Of a DNA stretch of 64,000 bases, positions 8,930-18,722 are shown in pieces; position 1 is the first letter of the stretch, and every line of letters begins with the position of its first letter. The stretch is from Balanoglossus misakiensis (taxonomy: Eukaryota; Hemichordata): the NCBI GenBank assembly GCA_040954595.2, contig CM082579.2, forward strand, positions 14,446,001 through 14,510,000. Direction: 5' to 3'. The position numbers and the translations under genes were made by a program. Under the pieces are notes generated by a model. That model was not told the origin of the DNA and did not search any database. It saw nothing but the letters and a program-made list of their open reading frames with translations.

Positions 8930-9542
8930 GAGATATGGGGAAGTAGGCAACCACCCGAAATGGATGTCCTACAAGTACAAACACAACAACCACAAGTGAA
9001 CTTCTACGTTATGTAAGTACTTCAGTTACGTACTTCAAAGGTCAGCTGAGGGTACCCAAAAATTGGGCCAAAAATTTGGATTCCTATTTGGTTCATATTC
9101 AAGACAACGGAAAATTCTCGCCCTTTGGGTTTTTAAAATTAGGTATGGCCATAATAATGAGTTACGCAAGTAAGTTACAGGTGGCCCTAGGAATTTAGCA
9201 TTTCATGACGGTCCTACCCTACCCCTCCAAACACGTGGCTATATATGATGTGCATGCTAACATATGGAAAGCAGGTCAATGGACACCTGAGGTCATTCAA
9301 AAATTTGACAGAAAAATTTCATTCCTGTTTATGTCTTGTGCAACAAATCCTACATTTGCAGCCCTTTCACTTTGCCTAACATTAGGTATGCACGTAATAC
9401 ATGAATCAAGCAGGTGTCAAAGGTATCCCCCTGTATTTGGCATTTCATGATAGTTTCATCCCTCCAAATACCAAAGCTGCACCTGTACAACGGGATGAGA
9501 TATGGCACTCTATGACAGAGGTCATCCAAATCACCTTATACA
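8930..9542 (+). repeat. Left part of diverged tandem array, unit about 233-254 bp
   Basis: The anchor 'caggtg' followed by 'g/t-c-a/c' recurs at 9178 and 9411, and beyond the L2 insertion at 10508 and 10762. Other shared blocks are 'catttcatgatagtt/acggtc', 'cctccaaa', 'gcaacaaat', 'ccctttcac/t' and 'aggtatg'. Removing the L2 segment gives spacings of 233, about 241 and 254 bp, so this is one array. A partial first unit may start near 8930. Confidence 0.7.
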
Positions 9543-10398
9543 TCAATCAATCAATCAATCAGAGAAATTTGTATAGCGCCAGTATCTATAACAAGTGTCA
9601 TACTCAAAGGCGCTTGTGCTCATTGGCCCACACCATATGCTCTTGCGAAATAATGCGTCTTCAGTCTTTTCTTAAAGATACTCAAACTTGGAGCTTGACG
9701 AATGTTCCACAGTTTCGTTGCAGCATGAGAGAATGCTCGGCCACCGTATGAAGAACGTTTGTACATTGTAGTGCATAAAAGGTTCTTATTAGCTGAACGA
9801 AGCCTGCGACCAGGAGAATATGTCCGAATGAGATCGCGGATATAGTTCGGAGCGAGATTATTTAAGGCTTTGTATGAGAGCAGATTTATTTTATACTCTA
9901 TCCTGTGGCGAACTGGTAACCAATGAAGAAGTTGAAGAACTGGCGTTATATGGGCAGACTTCCTGGACCGAGTTATGATTCTTGCAGCTGTATTTTGTGT
10001 GCGTTGTAGAAGGTTCAGACTGCGTTCTGGTATACCATACAGTAATGCATTACCATAGTCGAGTTTCGCTGCCAAAATAGCATGAATCACTGTTTGACAT
10101 GTTGCTTTGTTAAGAAATTTCCTGATTTGTCCGACACGGCGAAAGTGGTAATATATTGATTGACAAGTTTTCTTGATGTGATCTTTATACATGTGCGTAT
10201 TGTCAAATATTACACCAATATTGCGAGCTGATTTAACGACGGGAACAGAGCTTGAACCAATGGTAATCTTGTCAATAGCATCAGCAGAGTGATGAAATTG
10301 TGAACGAATAAGTAGAATCTCAGTTTTTGGAGTCGTTGAGTTGAAGCTTGTTTTGGGTCATCCAGTCCTTAAGATCACGGATACAGGCCTCAATGGAC
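9543..10398 (-). mobile_element. 5'-truncated L2-clade non-LTR retrotransposon (3' end with RT C-terminus)
   Basis: The minus-strand frame 10,192-9,620 encodes about 190 residues of the C-terminal part of an L2/CR1-group ORF2. Typical blocks are LDYGNALLYGIPE, LQRTQNTAARIITRSRK, HITPVLQLLHWLPVRHRIEY, LLSYKALNNLAP and GGRAFSHAATKLWN. Upstream, 10,378-10,193 continues the family with DWMTQNKLQLNDSKTE in two frames; an extra A near 10,333 shifts the frame. The 3' untranslated end has the L2-like 'gcgcctttgag' and 'ggcgctatacaaat' blocks. It terminates in (TGAT)n, read as ATCA repeats at 9543-9561. The palm motif YADD and the endonuclease are absent, so the copy was dead on arrival. It split the 240-bp array. 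Confidence 0.9.
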
Positions 10399-10870
10399 AT
10401 TTGGGCAAAAACCAACTGACACTTACATTCGTCCCTGTGGAACAAAAACCACACCTATCGCCCTGTTGGTTAGTGTCTAATTAAATGTACAAAATCAATG
10501 ACTTAGGCAGGTGCAACAGACGACCCCGCCTTTGGTATATCATTATGGTCCCATCCGTATATGCCCCCCCCCCTCCCAAGCCAAAGCTGCATGCATCTGC
10601 TGTGGATGCTCACTAAGCAAAAGTAGGTGAAAGGTCACATAAGGTCGCCCACAACTTGACGGGAAAATCGGACTTCATATTGATCCATGTGCAACAAATA
10701 GCACGCTACCACCCCTTTCATTGACCCCACAATTACGCATGCACATAATTATTGAGTTATGCAGGTGTCACAGGTGACACCCGAATCGGGTGTATTATTT
10801 TAGTCCCATACAGCTGCATGTAGCTGCGTGCCGTTACGGGCGACCTGATAACCCACACGGCCACCTGCGG
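10399..10870 (+). repeat. Right part of the 240-bp diverged tandem array
   Basis: Continues the units seen at 8930-9542. For example, 'tccatgtgcaacaaatagc', 'acccctttcattg' and 'gagttatgcaggtgtcac' correspond to blocks at 9,335-9,420. A C-rich run lies at 10,564-10,573. Confidence 0.65.
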
Positions 10871-10929
10871 GCCGACCCCCATACTGAACGTCCAGTTGCA
10901 ACATCACGACTGAAGTAGGAACTTTTGAA

Positions 10930-11100
10930 CGGCAACGAAGCCTGATCTCTGATTATTGCTGGTACCATACTCCTGTCGTGCAAGAAAATCACTGGTCTGC
11001 TGACGTATTTCAGCCAATTTCCCAAACTACTATCCACTACATGTGACTACAATGCTAATGAAACCTCCCACAACATTAGCGACTTAGGGTCAAAGTCCAC
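10930..11100 (+). repeat. Left copy of about 170-bp direct repeat flanking the APE/RT element
   Basis: Aligns with 13,665-13,836 in the same orientation. Shared blocks are 'atcactggtctg', 'acgtatttcagcc', 'ctaatgaa/ga', 'ccacaacatta' and 'ggtcaaagtcc'. By eye about three quarters of positions match. The RT frame runs into this repeat, which encodes its last about 17 residues. Confidence 0.7.
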
Positions 11101-13634
11101 TGTTTTAAATTTTTTCATCGGTTTTACTTTAAAGGATGCCCACAAACTGCAACAGTAAATATTACTACAATATGCCAAAAATAAAACTTTCTTCACATCT
11201 TGACTAAAATGTTGAAAATGTCTCAATAGCATGTTTGCTCTAACACAAAATGCTCTTCTCTGTCGTTCAATATCTTCATTATCACAACCCTCACAAGATA
11301 TAACATGGCCCAGATAGGTGTGTACAGGTACAAACTTTAAAGTGATGTCATTAAGTTTAACCGAAGGAATTCTTTGAACGCTCATATTCTTCCCATTAAA
11401 AAGCATGCACACAGTTTTACTAGAATTATCAATTATATCATAATCCTTGCCATAAATTTCACAAATTCTAAGAAGACGGTGTAGACCCTTAATACTTGGA
11501 CTGAGTAGAGTCATGTCGTCAGCGTAACCTAAAGTGTTAGCGCTGACACCACACATGGTACAGCCAACTTTGGCTTTACAGAGTGCATTGATAAGATCAT
11601 CAATGTAGACATTAAAAAGATAGGGAGAGAGTACTCCCCCTTGTCTTACACCGTTAGAAACAGAAAACAACTCTGAGGTTTCATTACCCCACAACACAGT
11701 AAACAATTGATTTCTGTACCATTAAAGGTCACATGTCATGCTTTGGAAAGTTTTCATTTTTCCACGTCAAAAGCTCACCTAGGGTACCTGTCTATGCATT
11801 GCCTATTGTGTCCGTTCCGAAAAATGTGCACGAATGCCGGAATTTGCCACCTTTTTTCATGCCTGTGATCGGGGAGCCACTTCGCACTCGAGCCAGGCGA
11901 AGGTATTTGCATATGGACAAACAAGTACACTATGTCGTAGTGTACCATTCTGTTTACAGTAAAGTGTAATTATCGGTCCATGAGTAATTAAGTCCACAGA
12001 CAAAGATAAGCTATATAAACAGTGTTCAAAGCAAAGGAAGCCCTTGCCTCACATTGCAGGCAGAGGATTTACAAAGGTGTGAAAGACTATTTGTCCACAT
12101 CAAGATAAGTCTTCGGCTTAACTTCGAAAAGCCAAAAAAAATCGACTGAGTTGGGTTAGGGGTACACGCCCACCCGCCACTTTTACTTGCTTGTTATCTA
12201 AGCACAAGGGGCAAAACGCATTGCAAGATGGTAACATACGTTAACTTCAAGACCCAAATAGTGATTTTACGCGTGGTTGTATAGGGCATGGCATGGGACC
12301 TTTAATATAAAATTCGTACAGCATACAAGGGAACATTCCTGTCGATGAGCTTGTTAACCAGTTTAAAGTGATTAACTCTGTCAAAAGCTTTTGAAGCATC
12401 CAGAAAACAAGTAAACACTGGTCTTCCATTGCTGGTGTAGTAGCTAATGATTTCTTTAAATGCAAATAAACACAGGTCAGTTGAATGTTCTCGCTTGAAA
12501 CCAAATTGTAAATAATGAGAGGTAAGAAACTCCTCACAACGAGAAAGTAAAATAGGCTCAAAAACTTTAGAGAAAACAGTTGCTAGTGCTATCGGCCGGT
12601 AGTTACTGGCATCACTACAAAGCTTAGTTTTATCCTTAATTGGAACTAAAATAACTTTGATAGCCTCAGTTTGCAGGTAACCATGAACAATCAAGTCAAA
12701 ATGGGTAAAATAGAGGAGTCTGAGAATTTGAGGTGCTCAGCTGAAATATTGTCAATGCCAGCTGTCTTATCGTCAGGTAACTTATGTATAGCAGAAATTA
12801 CTTCTTCTTCAGAAACATACATATCAGAAGAAAATTTAACATACTTCATTTTCTCCTCGATGTCATTTTTACCAGTCTGAGCCTGGACAGAATTCAAAAT
12901 ATCACTGAAATGCTTGTGCCACATAATTGCAATTTCACTCTCACCAGTCGCTCCACCTACAGTGTCAGAAAGCGGCATTTTTCTGCTAGTTTGCTTTCTG
13001 ACTTCCTTCCAGAAGTCGTTCTGTTTGTGGCAGCGTAAATTGTCAGCCATCTTGTCAGCCCTATTTTGATTCTCAATCTTTTTACAAGCACGTAAAGCAT
13101 ACTTAAAACGAGCTCTGGAAGATTTCATGGTTTCAAAAAGCGGGCCTTGTTAAGGTTTACCCCATTAACCCATAATAAAAACATGGAACGGGCATAGTCG
13201 TGACTTTCTTTTACAAAATCGTTCCAGCCAGGCACAACATGAACTTTCTGGTGAAACTTACGCCTAATGGTATCTTTTGCAGCACAATTCAATGCGTCCA
13301 CAACACTACTATAACAAGTATCAATTGCCTGTAAATGCGAAGGGTATGTACAGTTCACATTAGTGCAGAATAACTCTTCGGATATATTAATCTTATCAAC
13401 CTTGGCTTTGGTACAACGGGTGTAGGCGTATATATTCTGCTGTGACAATTTTTTCCAATCAACTCGAAAATTACATTGCTTGAAGGAACTACTGCTGAAG
13501 CATTCATCAGCAGAAGTGTTGAAATGAACCTCTATTGAAACAGGAATATGGTCGGAGTCAACAACATTGCAAAGACTCGAAATTGAAAGAACATTGCTAT
13601 AAAAAATTTTAGTGGTAACACAGTGGTCAATCCA
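11101..13634 (-). pseudogene. Broken APE-type non-LTR retrotransposon ORF2 (endonuclease C-end plus reverse transcriptase)
   Basis: Minus-strand order: from 13,634 a single frame starts WIDHCVTTK and reaches SDHIPVSIEVHF, the catalytic SDH block of APE endonucleases. A linker continues to about 13,125. After a shift at a T run, 13,128-12,691 covers the region up to DDKTAGIDNISAEHLKFS. After another shift, 12,690-12,306 holds early RT motifs: NYRPIALATVFSKVFE, FGFKREHSTDL and FLDASKAFDRVNH. A MITE then interrupts, and 11,721-11,101 resumes with WYRNQLFTVLWGNE, GVRQGGVLSPYLFNVYIDDL, the catalytic YADD and the thumb. Both element ends are missing. It belongs to the APE-bearing jockey/CR1-type assemblage, clade not assigned. 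Two frameshifts, a MITE and truncation make it inactive. Confidence 0.9.
11722..12305. mobile_element. 584-bp MITE with TTAA target duplication, inserted in the RT
   Basis: TTAA at 11722-11725 and 12302-12305 flank the inverted ends AGGTCACATGTCATGC and GCATGGCATGGGACCT (14 of 16 positions match). The RT reading frame resumes on both sides. A TTAA duplication with short ends fits piggyBac- or Kolobok-type mobilisation. The interior has no transposase, so it is non-autonomous. Open frames at 11,733-11,969 (plus) and 12,247-12,301 are incidental. Confidence 0.85.
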
Positions 13635-13664
13635 AACTCAGCGTAATTCAATAAAACGCCCTAA

Positions 13665-13836
13665 CACAGCCTGAACTCCGATAATGTGTTGTCCCAAAAT
13701 TCATTCCGTGGAAAATAATCACTGGTCTGTTTACGTATTTCAGCCGATTTTCCAAGGACTACTGCAACCCGCCAGAAGTGAGTAGCCTGCTAATGAGATC
13801 TCCACAACATTACGTAATGACGGTCAAAGTCCGATG
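13665..13836 (+). repeat. Right copy of the direct repeat flanking the APE/RT element
   Basis: Counterpart of 10,930-11,100, same orientation. It begins immediately past the truncated 5' side of the endonuclease frame. Confidence 0.7.
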
Positions 13837-14202
13837 CCCCAGTGTCCGTCCTCAGCCCACCAAAAAATGCGAAAAAATATTACGAAAATCTTCTTCTCAA
13901 AATCAACGTGGCCTAGGACCTTGAAATTTGGCACAGGGGATTTTGGCCACATGGTCTACAAAAATCGCGAAAAGAATGTACATGCCCCCATTAACGTGCA
14001 AATTAGGTCAATTTGAAAATTTCGCTCGATTATAGCCACAAAGTCACGTGACTAATTACAAATTCAAAGGGCAGGTGCACCAGTACTCATGGGCCCCAAC
14101 CACCGTGCCAAATTTGGAGGCGCACCTGCCGGAATTTCAGAGAAAAACGGGCGCAAAAAAACGACTCAAGAAGAAAGAAGACAAACTCCAGCAATAACAG
14201 AA
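13837..14202. other. No gene recognised; repeat-like sequence
   Basis: Contains two similar phrases, 'gaaatttggcacaggg' (13,922) and 'gtgccaaatttggagg' (14,105) in opposite sense. This hints at a decayed inverted repeat. The open frame 14,089-14,283 has no domain I recognise. Confidence 0.4.
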
Positions 14203-14234
14203 GGGGACCAAGCGCCTGAGGGCTCTTGGTCCCC
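14203..14234. repeat. Stable hairpin, 14-bp stem with 4-nt loop
   Basis: GGGGACCAAGCGCC at 14203-14216 pairs with GGCTCTTGGTCCCC at 14221-14234, 13 of 14 positions, loop TGAG. It is GC-rich in an AT-rich setting and followed by TAAATA. A T-run terminator is not present. Confidence 0.7.
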
Positions 14235-14962
14235 TAAATATGGGACTAAACTTGACAGATACCCGGAATATTTTCCTATTTAGGATACCTGGTTGCATTT
14301 CCACCTAAAGGCGTCCTATTGGCGTGGAAATTTTATAACTTGAAATCGTTTGACTGGGTGATAGGTATTAATATCTTATGATGTTATAAAACACTTGGCT
14401 CGCCAAAGGTAAGGACCGATTATAGCGTCAGTCATGTCATAAAATCTATATGAACGTCATGGGTCAATAAACTTGATGGTCCAATAAAATTTAATGGTTC
14501 GTAAAACTATTGTGTCCAATGTCTGCAGAGTATACTGGCTGCAACATGTGTATGAGTCAGGATTAACGGCTGTAGCCATCAACCCAAAAGGTGAACGTCC
14601 TATTCTCACTAACTTAAATAGGTTTTGCGACCTAGTTGAGTTATAAAAACCTTATGATAAAGTCGACACAATTTCAAGATGACGATGTGCAAATGAGAGT
14701 TCATAAGCTAAAGTAAAGTTCAATGAATTCTATACAAAGTTCAAAAAAGATTTTTTACTAAAGGAAGACATGAACAAACTGATATCGTCTCTTCATATTC
14801 GTACATGTCCAACTGTTGTGATTTGACCCCCTCCCCCCATGGTACATGAACCTATTACTTAGTACACACTTAAACAATTGGCATTTGAAGTGCCTTGCTT
14901 GACAGTGTTTAATGCGGTGGTCAGCCGCGTTTATCTCTCGCCACTTCATGCATCATGTCGCC
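14235..14962. other. No gene recognised
   Basis: AT-rich unique sequence with a short C run near 14,831. No exon or repeat relationship is visible. Confidence 0.45.
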
Positions 14963-15286
14963 TTAAAGGGACAAACTCTCTCTCTCGTCGCCCTTTTCTA
15001 TTAATTATGTTTGATACAAGACACCGTTTATATTAATGGGCATGTGTTTATGTAGTGAATGAACGTTCAACCACACACAACTTCCATCCTGCTTGTATGA
15101 TATGAGAGTAAAAACTCGCCCAAAATGAATAAATGGTAGAGACCGATTTTTCAGTTTTGCGAGTTTTCGCTCTCGTGTCTACATGCGGGATAGAAGGTGT
15201 GTGCGGTTGAACGTTGCATCACTATATATCCACATTTACATTAATATAAACGGTGTTTTGTATCAAACATGGAAAAGGGCAGCGAG
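14963..15286. mobile_element. Foldback MITE, family TTAAAGGGACA, copy lacking its right terminus
   Basis: The left end is TTAAAGGGACAAA at 14963. The left arm ('gtttgatacaagacaccg', 'acgttcaaccacacacaac', 'aaaactcgcccaaaatgaat') is mirrored by the right arm. The right arm carries 'gcgagttttcgctctcg', 'gtgtgcggttgaacgtt', 'cggtgttttgtatcaaac' and 'aaaagggcagcgag' up to 15286. There the next MITE begins with TTAAGGATGTAC. The terminal 'agagagactttgtcccttt' is missing. The inverted arms cover almost the whole element. Confidence 0.85.
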
Positions 15287-15635
15287 TTAAGGATGTACGA
15301 TCAGTAAAATTGAAAGCATTGTCATTTCTTTTAATCGTGAATTTTCGTTTCTGATTTGTATGTATAATGAAAATCCATTTTGGGTCACTGCACTTGTTTT
15401 CGACTTTAAACAAGGCCGTGAATTTAGTCGACAATTGAAGAAAACTGCTAACGGTCAGCATTTTCTACCAATGGTTTGTCTATGGATACAATATTGAACA
15501 AAGTTTATCTCAAAATAGAGCGTGATGAATTTATTTTGATTTGTCGGAGCTATGTGTAAAATTTCATGAAAATGACAATAGTAGAAGTGAGTTTTCTAAC
15601 TATTCTCCATGTACTCCTATGGGAAGAGACACAGG
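15287..15635 (+). mobile_element. MITE family TTAAGGATGTAC, copy C
   Basis: Starts TTAAGGATGTACG directly against the truncated foldback element. The body aligns with the reverse complement of 5606-6005 and, in part, with 6300-6520. The right terminus (expected GTACATCCTTAA) is absent; similarity ends near 'cagtttaccagtt'. The minus frame 15,222-15,461 is incidental. Confidence 0.75.
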
Positions 15636-15920
15636 CGCACAGTTTACCAGTTGACGACCTCTAAAGAGGAAACGGGGGGGGGGGGGATGATGAAAGGTTT
15701 AAGACTTACAGATCACAACTTAAAGAGCCATTCAGAAAGAGGCTTAGAGTGGAGTATCAAATCGGACGATACCACTGACTGGTGGAGGAAGACAAAATAA
15801 GCAAACTGAGTAGATGAGTGCTCAGATTTCTTCAGAGGACCAAACGTTTCAAAGAATTATACGTGACAATCCATGCCTGGTCCGTCAGTAGATATAAACA
15901 GAACATTGTGGCTGTATTCA
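15636..15920. other. No gene; G13 run at 15,674-15,686
   Basis: Sequence between two MITEs. The plus frame 15,609-15,800 crosses a MITE border and shows no domain. Confidence 0.4.
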
Positions 15921-16219
15921 TTAAAGGGACAAAGTCTCTCTCTCGCTGCCCTTTTTCCATTAATTATGTTTGATACAAGACTGCGTTTATATTATTCTAC
16001 ATATGGATATAGTGAACCAACGTTCAACCATACACACCTTCCACCCCGCTTGTATAGACACGAGAGTTTTAAAAAGTAGCCAAAATGAATAAACGGTCTC
16101 TACCATTTATTCATTTCGGGCGAGTTTTTACTCTCGTATCATACAAGCCGGATGGAAGTTGTGTGTGGTTGAACGTTCATTCACTAACATAAACGGTGTC
16201 TTGTATCATGTCCCTTTAA
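15921..16219. mobile_element. Foldback MITE, family TTAAAGGGACA, both ends present (299 bp)
   Basis: TTAA at 15921-15924 and 16216-16219 frame AAGGGACA/TGTCCCTT-type ends. Left arm blocks ('gcgtttatatta', 'acgttcaaccatacacacc', 'cgagagtttt', 'aaaatgaataaacggtc') are mirrored by the right arm. That arm has 'taccatttattcatttcgggcgag', 'ggttgaacgttc' and 'aaacggtgtcttgtatcatg', and has lost about 40 bp next to the end. It is non-coding. The family is represented at 1-64, 2,883-2,916, 14,963-15,286 and here. Confidence 0.9.
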
Positions 16220-16282
16220 CACTTTTGAAGCATTTTACTAATGCTAACATGACTAGACCAATTGAATGATGTTACATTGCAG

Positions 16283-16364
16283 GTTATCAACTCAGAGGGG
16301 CGTCTTGTTATAAAGCGGTACCTGACAAACAATCAGCTGGCAACGCTGAAAATACCTGTCAGTC
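16283..16364 (+). CDS. Candidate internal exon, function unknown
   Basis: An 82-bp open segment follows GATGTTACATTGCAG (AG 16281-16282) and is followed by a consensus donor, GTAAGTATG, at 16365. A branch-point-like TACTAATGCTAACAT lies about 40 bases upstream at 16,236-16,250. The encoded peptide is VINSEGRLVIKRYLTNNQLA followed by TLKIPVSR. It is balanced in composition, unlike the surrounding AT-rich sequence. No domain is recognised and no partner exon was found, so it could be an exon of a gene with large introns or a chance combination. Without a partner exon the reading frame is a guess. Confidence 0.35.
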
Positions 16365-16996
16365 GTAAGTATGAAAGTATACATCATTTGAGTAGAATTT
16401 TACGGGAGTTCCTAACAAGGCTTGGACATGTCACGCACAAATACAAAGGGCGCGTATAAAGACAGACAAAACCTCGCTCAGTGTGAGGTGTTCAGCGATT
16501 GCATCTGATAAGTCGAAAATGCTTGATCACGTGTCATGTTCAGTTGGGAAATTGGATATGTCTCAGGCCAAAAAAACTAATATGTGCTATTCCGATTACA
16601 TGGTTTTCAAAAATATTGTAGGTAGAAAGGGACATTTTTTTATTTTTCAATTTTTTTTATATCTTTGGCCGTCGTAGTGTAGAAGAATGACATCATAGTT
16701 CTTGCGTGATTCTCGCAATTTTCATGAATTGTTTTATATTTGACATCGTTATTTTTACTTCCGGTTGCGAAGATCTAAACTGTTTTGGGTCGGCGGGCTA
16801 AAATTAGGGTAGTTCGGGTAATCGTTATGACATTGGGAGCTACGGCTGCAAAGCCATGTGTCTCGTGCGAAAAGGGCCCTTAACCTTTTGCAATATTTAA
16901 CAGCAAACAACAGACAGTTTTGAGAATAAAAGGTTTCCGTCGTGTCTGACTTTCATATCGCATTAATAGCATATCCCTAATTTTAAAGAAATTAGG
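16365..16996. other. No gene recognised
   Basis: Unique sequence. The plus frame 16,483-16,677 ends in a T-rich tract and has no domain. Confidence 0.4.
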
Positions 16997-17225
16997 AGAG
17001 ACAGAGTGAAACAGGCAGAGTGGCAGACAGACACAAGCAGACAGACAGAGCAACATTCATCAGTAGAGACACTCACCGGTCGCTCGCTCGCTCGCTCGCT
17101 CACTCTCTCTCTCAGAGAGAGGGGGCAGACAGTCAGACAGACCGACGTTGACAGACAGTCAGTAAGTCAGTCAGCCAGTTAATCAGTCAGTCAGACGTCA
17201 AAGACACAGTGACACAAACACAGCG
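16997..17225 (+). repeat. Simple-repeat cluster: (CAGA)n, (CGCT)n, (CT)n, (CAGT)n
   Basis: CAGA-type repeats at 17,010-17,050, four to five CGCT units near 17,080-17,100, then CTCTCTCTC/AGAGAGAG and GTCAGTCAG-type repeats to about 17,205. The CT and AG tracts at 17,102-17,120 form a short inverted pair. Confidence 0.85.
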
Positions 17226-18722
17226 AGGGAGACAACAGGACCTTTCATGCTTAAACCCCTGTTCTTCTGTTATAAACTTTGAAAACCGTTCGTTTTCAGA
17301 CTGCAGATTGCTCGAATAACGCGACACACTGCCGAAACAATAAAACAAATACTAGTGGGAGCTCATAAAATAAAATCGCTCAACCATTCCGTCGTCCTGA
17401 GTGACCTCAGCCACATTAATTCCGACGTCTTTTTAGGGTCATGAAAAAAGTCACAAATAAGGTATTTCCCCTAGGTCCACCTGAAGCAAAAAGTTTTCGT
17501 TTCGACTCCATCATTCCGAATAGTAAGAAAGCAACAAAATTGAAAAGACAGATGTAAAATGCAATCTCTCTCACGTGGTAACGTTTGTAACTATGGCAAT
17601 CACGGTACGTGTTCAGTACACAGACAGGGAGAAAAGTTTCTCCATGCAATACATGTGTTCAGTAAGGTTTGACCTTGGTTTTACTTTGTACCATGATCGC
17701 CGCTTTCTAAGCATGGATGAACGACGGCGGTCAGACCCAATCGAACCCTTTCATGTCAGATGACCACGGTATCTCCAGTGTGAGATGACATTTGACAAAC
17801 CATTTGATTTCAACAAAATCTTCGCGTCGTCAACGCGTCGCATACCAGTCGCATATCGGTATTTACCCAATCATAAAAGTTGGAAATTCGGGAGACTCGA
17901 TCTGCAACCAAGTTGAGAGTAAATTTTGACGTTTGACTATTGGCAAGTAAACAGGTTACACAATGACTTGTCGGTTTTTCCTCCGTCATGGTCGTTCTTG
18001 ACCCAAGTGTCCTTCCTTGACATTTAGACACACCTTGCGGTATGACCTTGGTGGTCATGTGCAATTAGTTTTCTTGTATAAGACGCTTTTCATGCCGGGG
18101 TAGACGACTTGTGCGTGGATCATCAACATTTCAGTGATATTTCAACGCAAAGTTTTAGCAATATTGAGAAAACAGATAGTGAGGTGTCAAATGCATATCA
18201 ATGTACGAAAATTAGGTCAAGCCACCCGACAGCAACCGCTTTCACACAGTGTCGGACGTTGCACGGAATGTGAAACGTTACACTGCTTCGGCCGTTCACA
18301 TGCACCTGGGCGTGGTTTTGATTGATGGTCAAACGCCCCCACTTACTTTGGGCGTTTTCAATGGTAAATGTGTCGTATTGATCGAAACCTTGCCGTAAAC
18401 ACATTTTTTTTGCTGAATCAACATTCAGAGTTCAGCCGTCTAGTTAACGAAGTATTGAAATAAGCCACTTGTTCATCATTTTTTGTCTGTCAAACGTGTT
18501 TATTCGGACAGGGACCGGCCGCCAATGAGTGGTTTAGGGAGCCCACACGTACACTCTGGTACCTGGACAATTAACAAAGACATGACGTGTGTACCGTCCG
18601 GTTCGAAAAGATTGGTTTAAGGTAGTCCTGGTAACAGTCATCCTAACGAGGCCAGGGGAGGTCTCCAAGGGCGAAATAAACAAAGCTACCGATGACGAGT
18701 CAATTCGAATCGGACGATGCTT
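17226..18722. other. No gene recognised; last unique sequence before the satellite
   Basis: Several open frames of 60-84 codons overlap on both strands (for example 17,416-17,763 and 18,134-18,404). None shows a domain, conserved motif or paired splice borders. GC content is close to that of the left part. Confidence 0.45.

Noticed and set aside
11733-11969. 78-codon plus-strand open frame
   Set aside because: It lies wholly inside the 584-bp MITE and shows no transposase motif.
12247-12561. 104-codon minus-strand open frame
   Set aside because: It overlaps the reverse transcriptase in another frame and runs across the MITE border; a shadow.
10930-13836. LTR retrotransposon reading of the flanking direct repeats
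   Set aside because: The enclosed protein has an APE endonuclease and non-LTR type RT, with no gag, protease, RNase H or integrase and no TG...CA ends.
14089-14283. Possible small protein with Gly/Pro-rich start
   Set aside because: No domain, splice sites or homology recognised; it contains the hairpin at 14,203 and sits in repeat-like sequence.
17416-18404. Several overlapping 60-84-codon frames before the satellite
   Set aside because: Both strands are open in similar places without motifs or splice pairs; consistent with chance.
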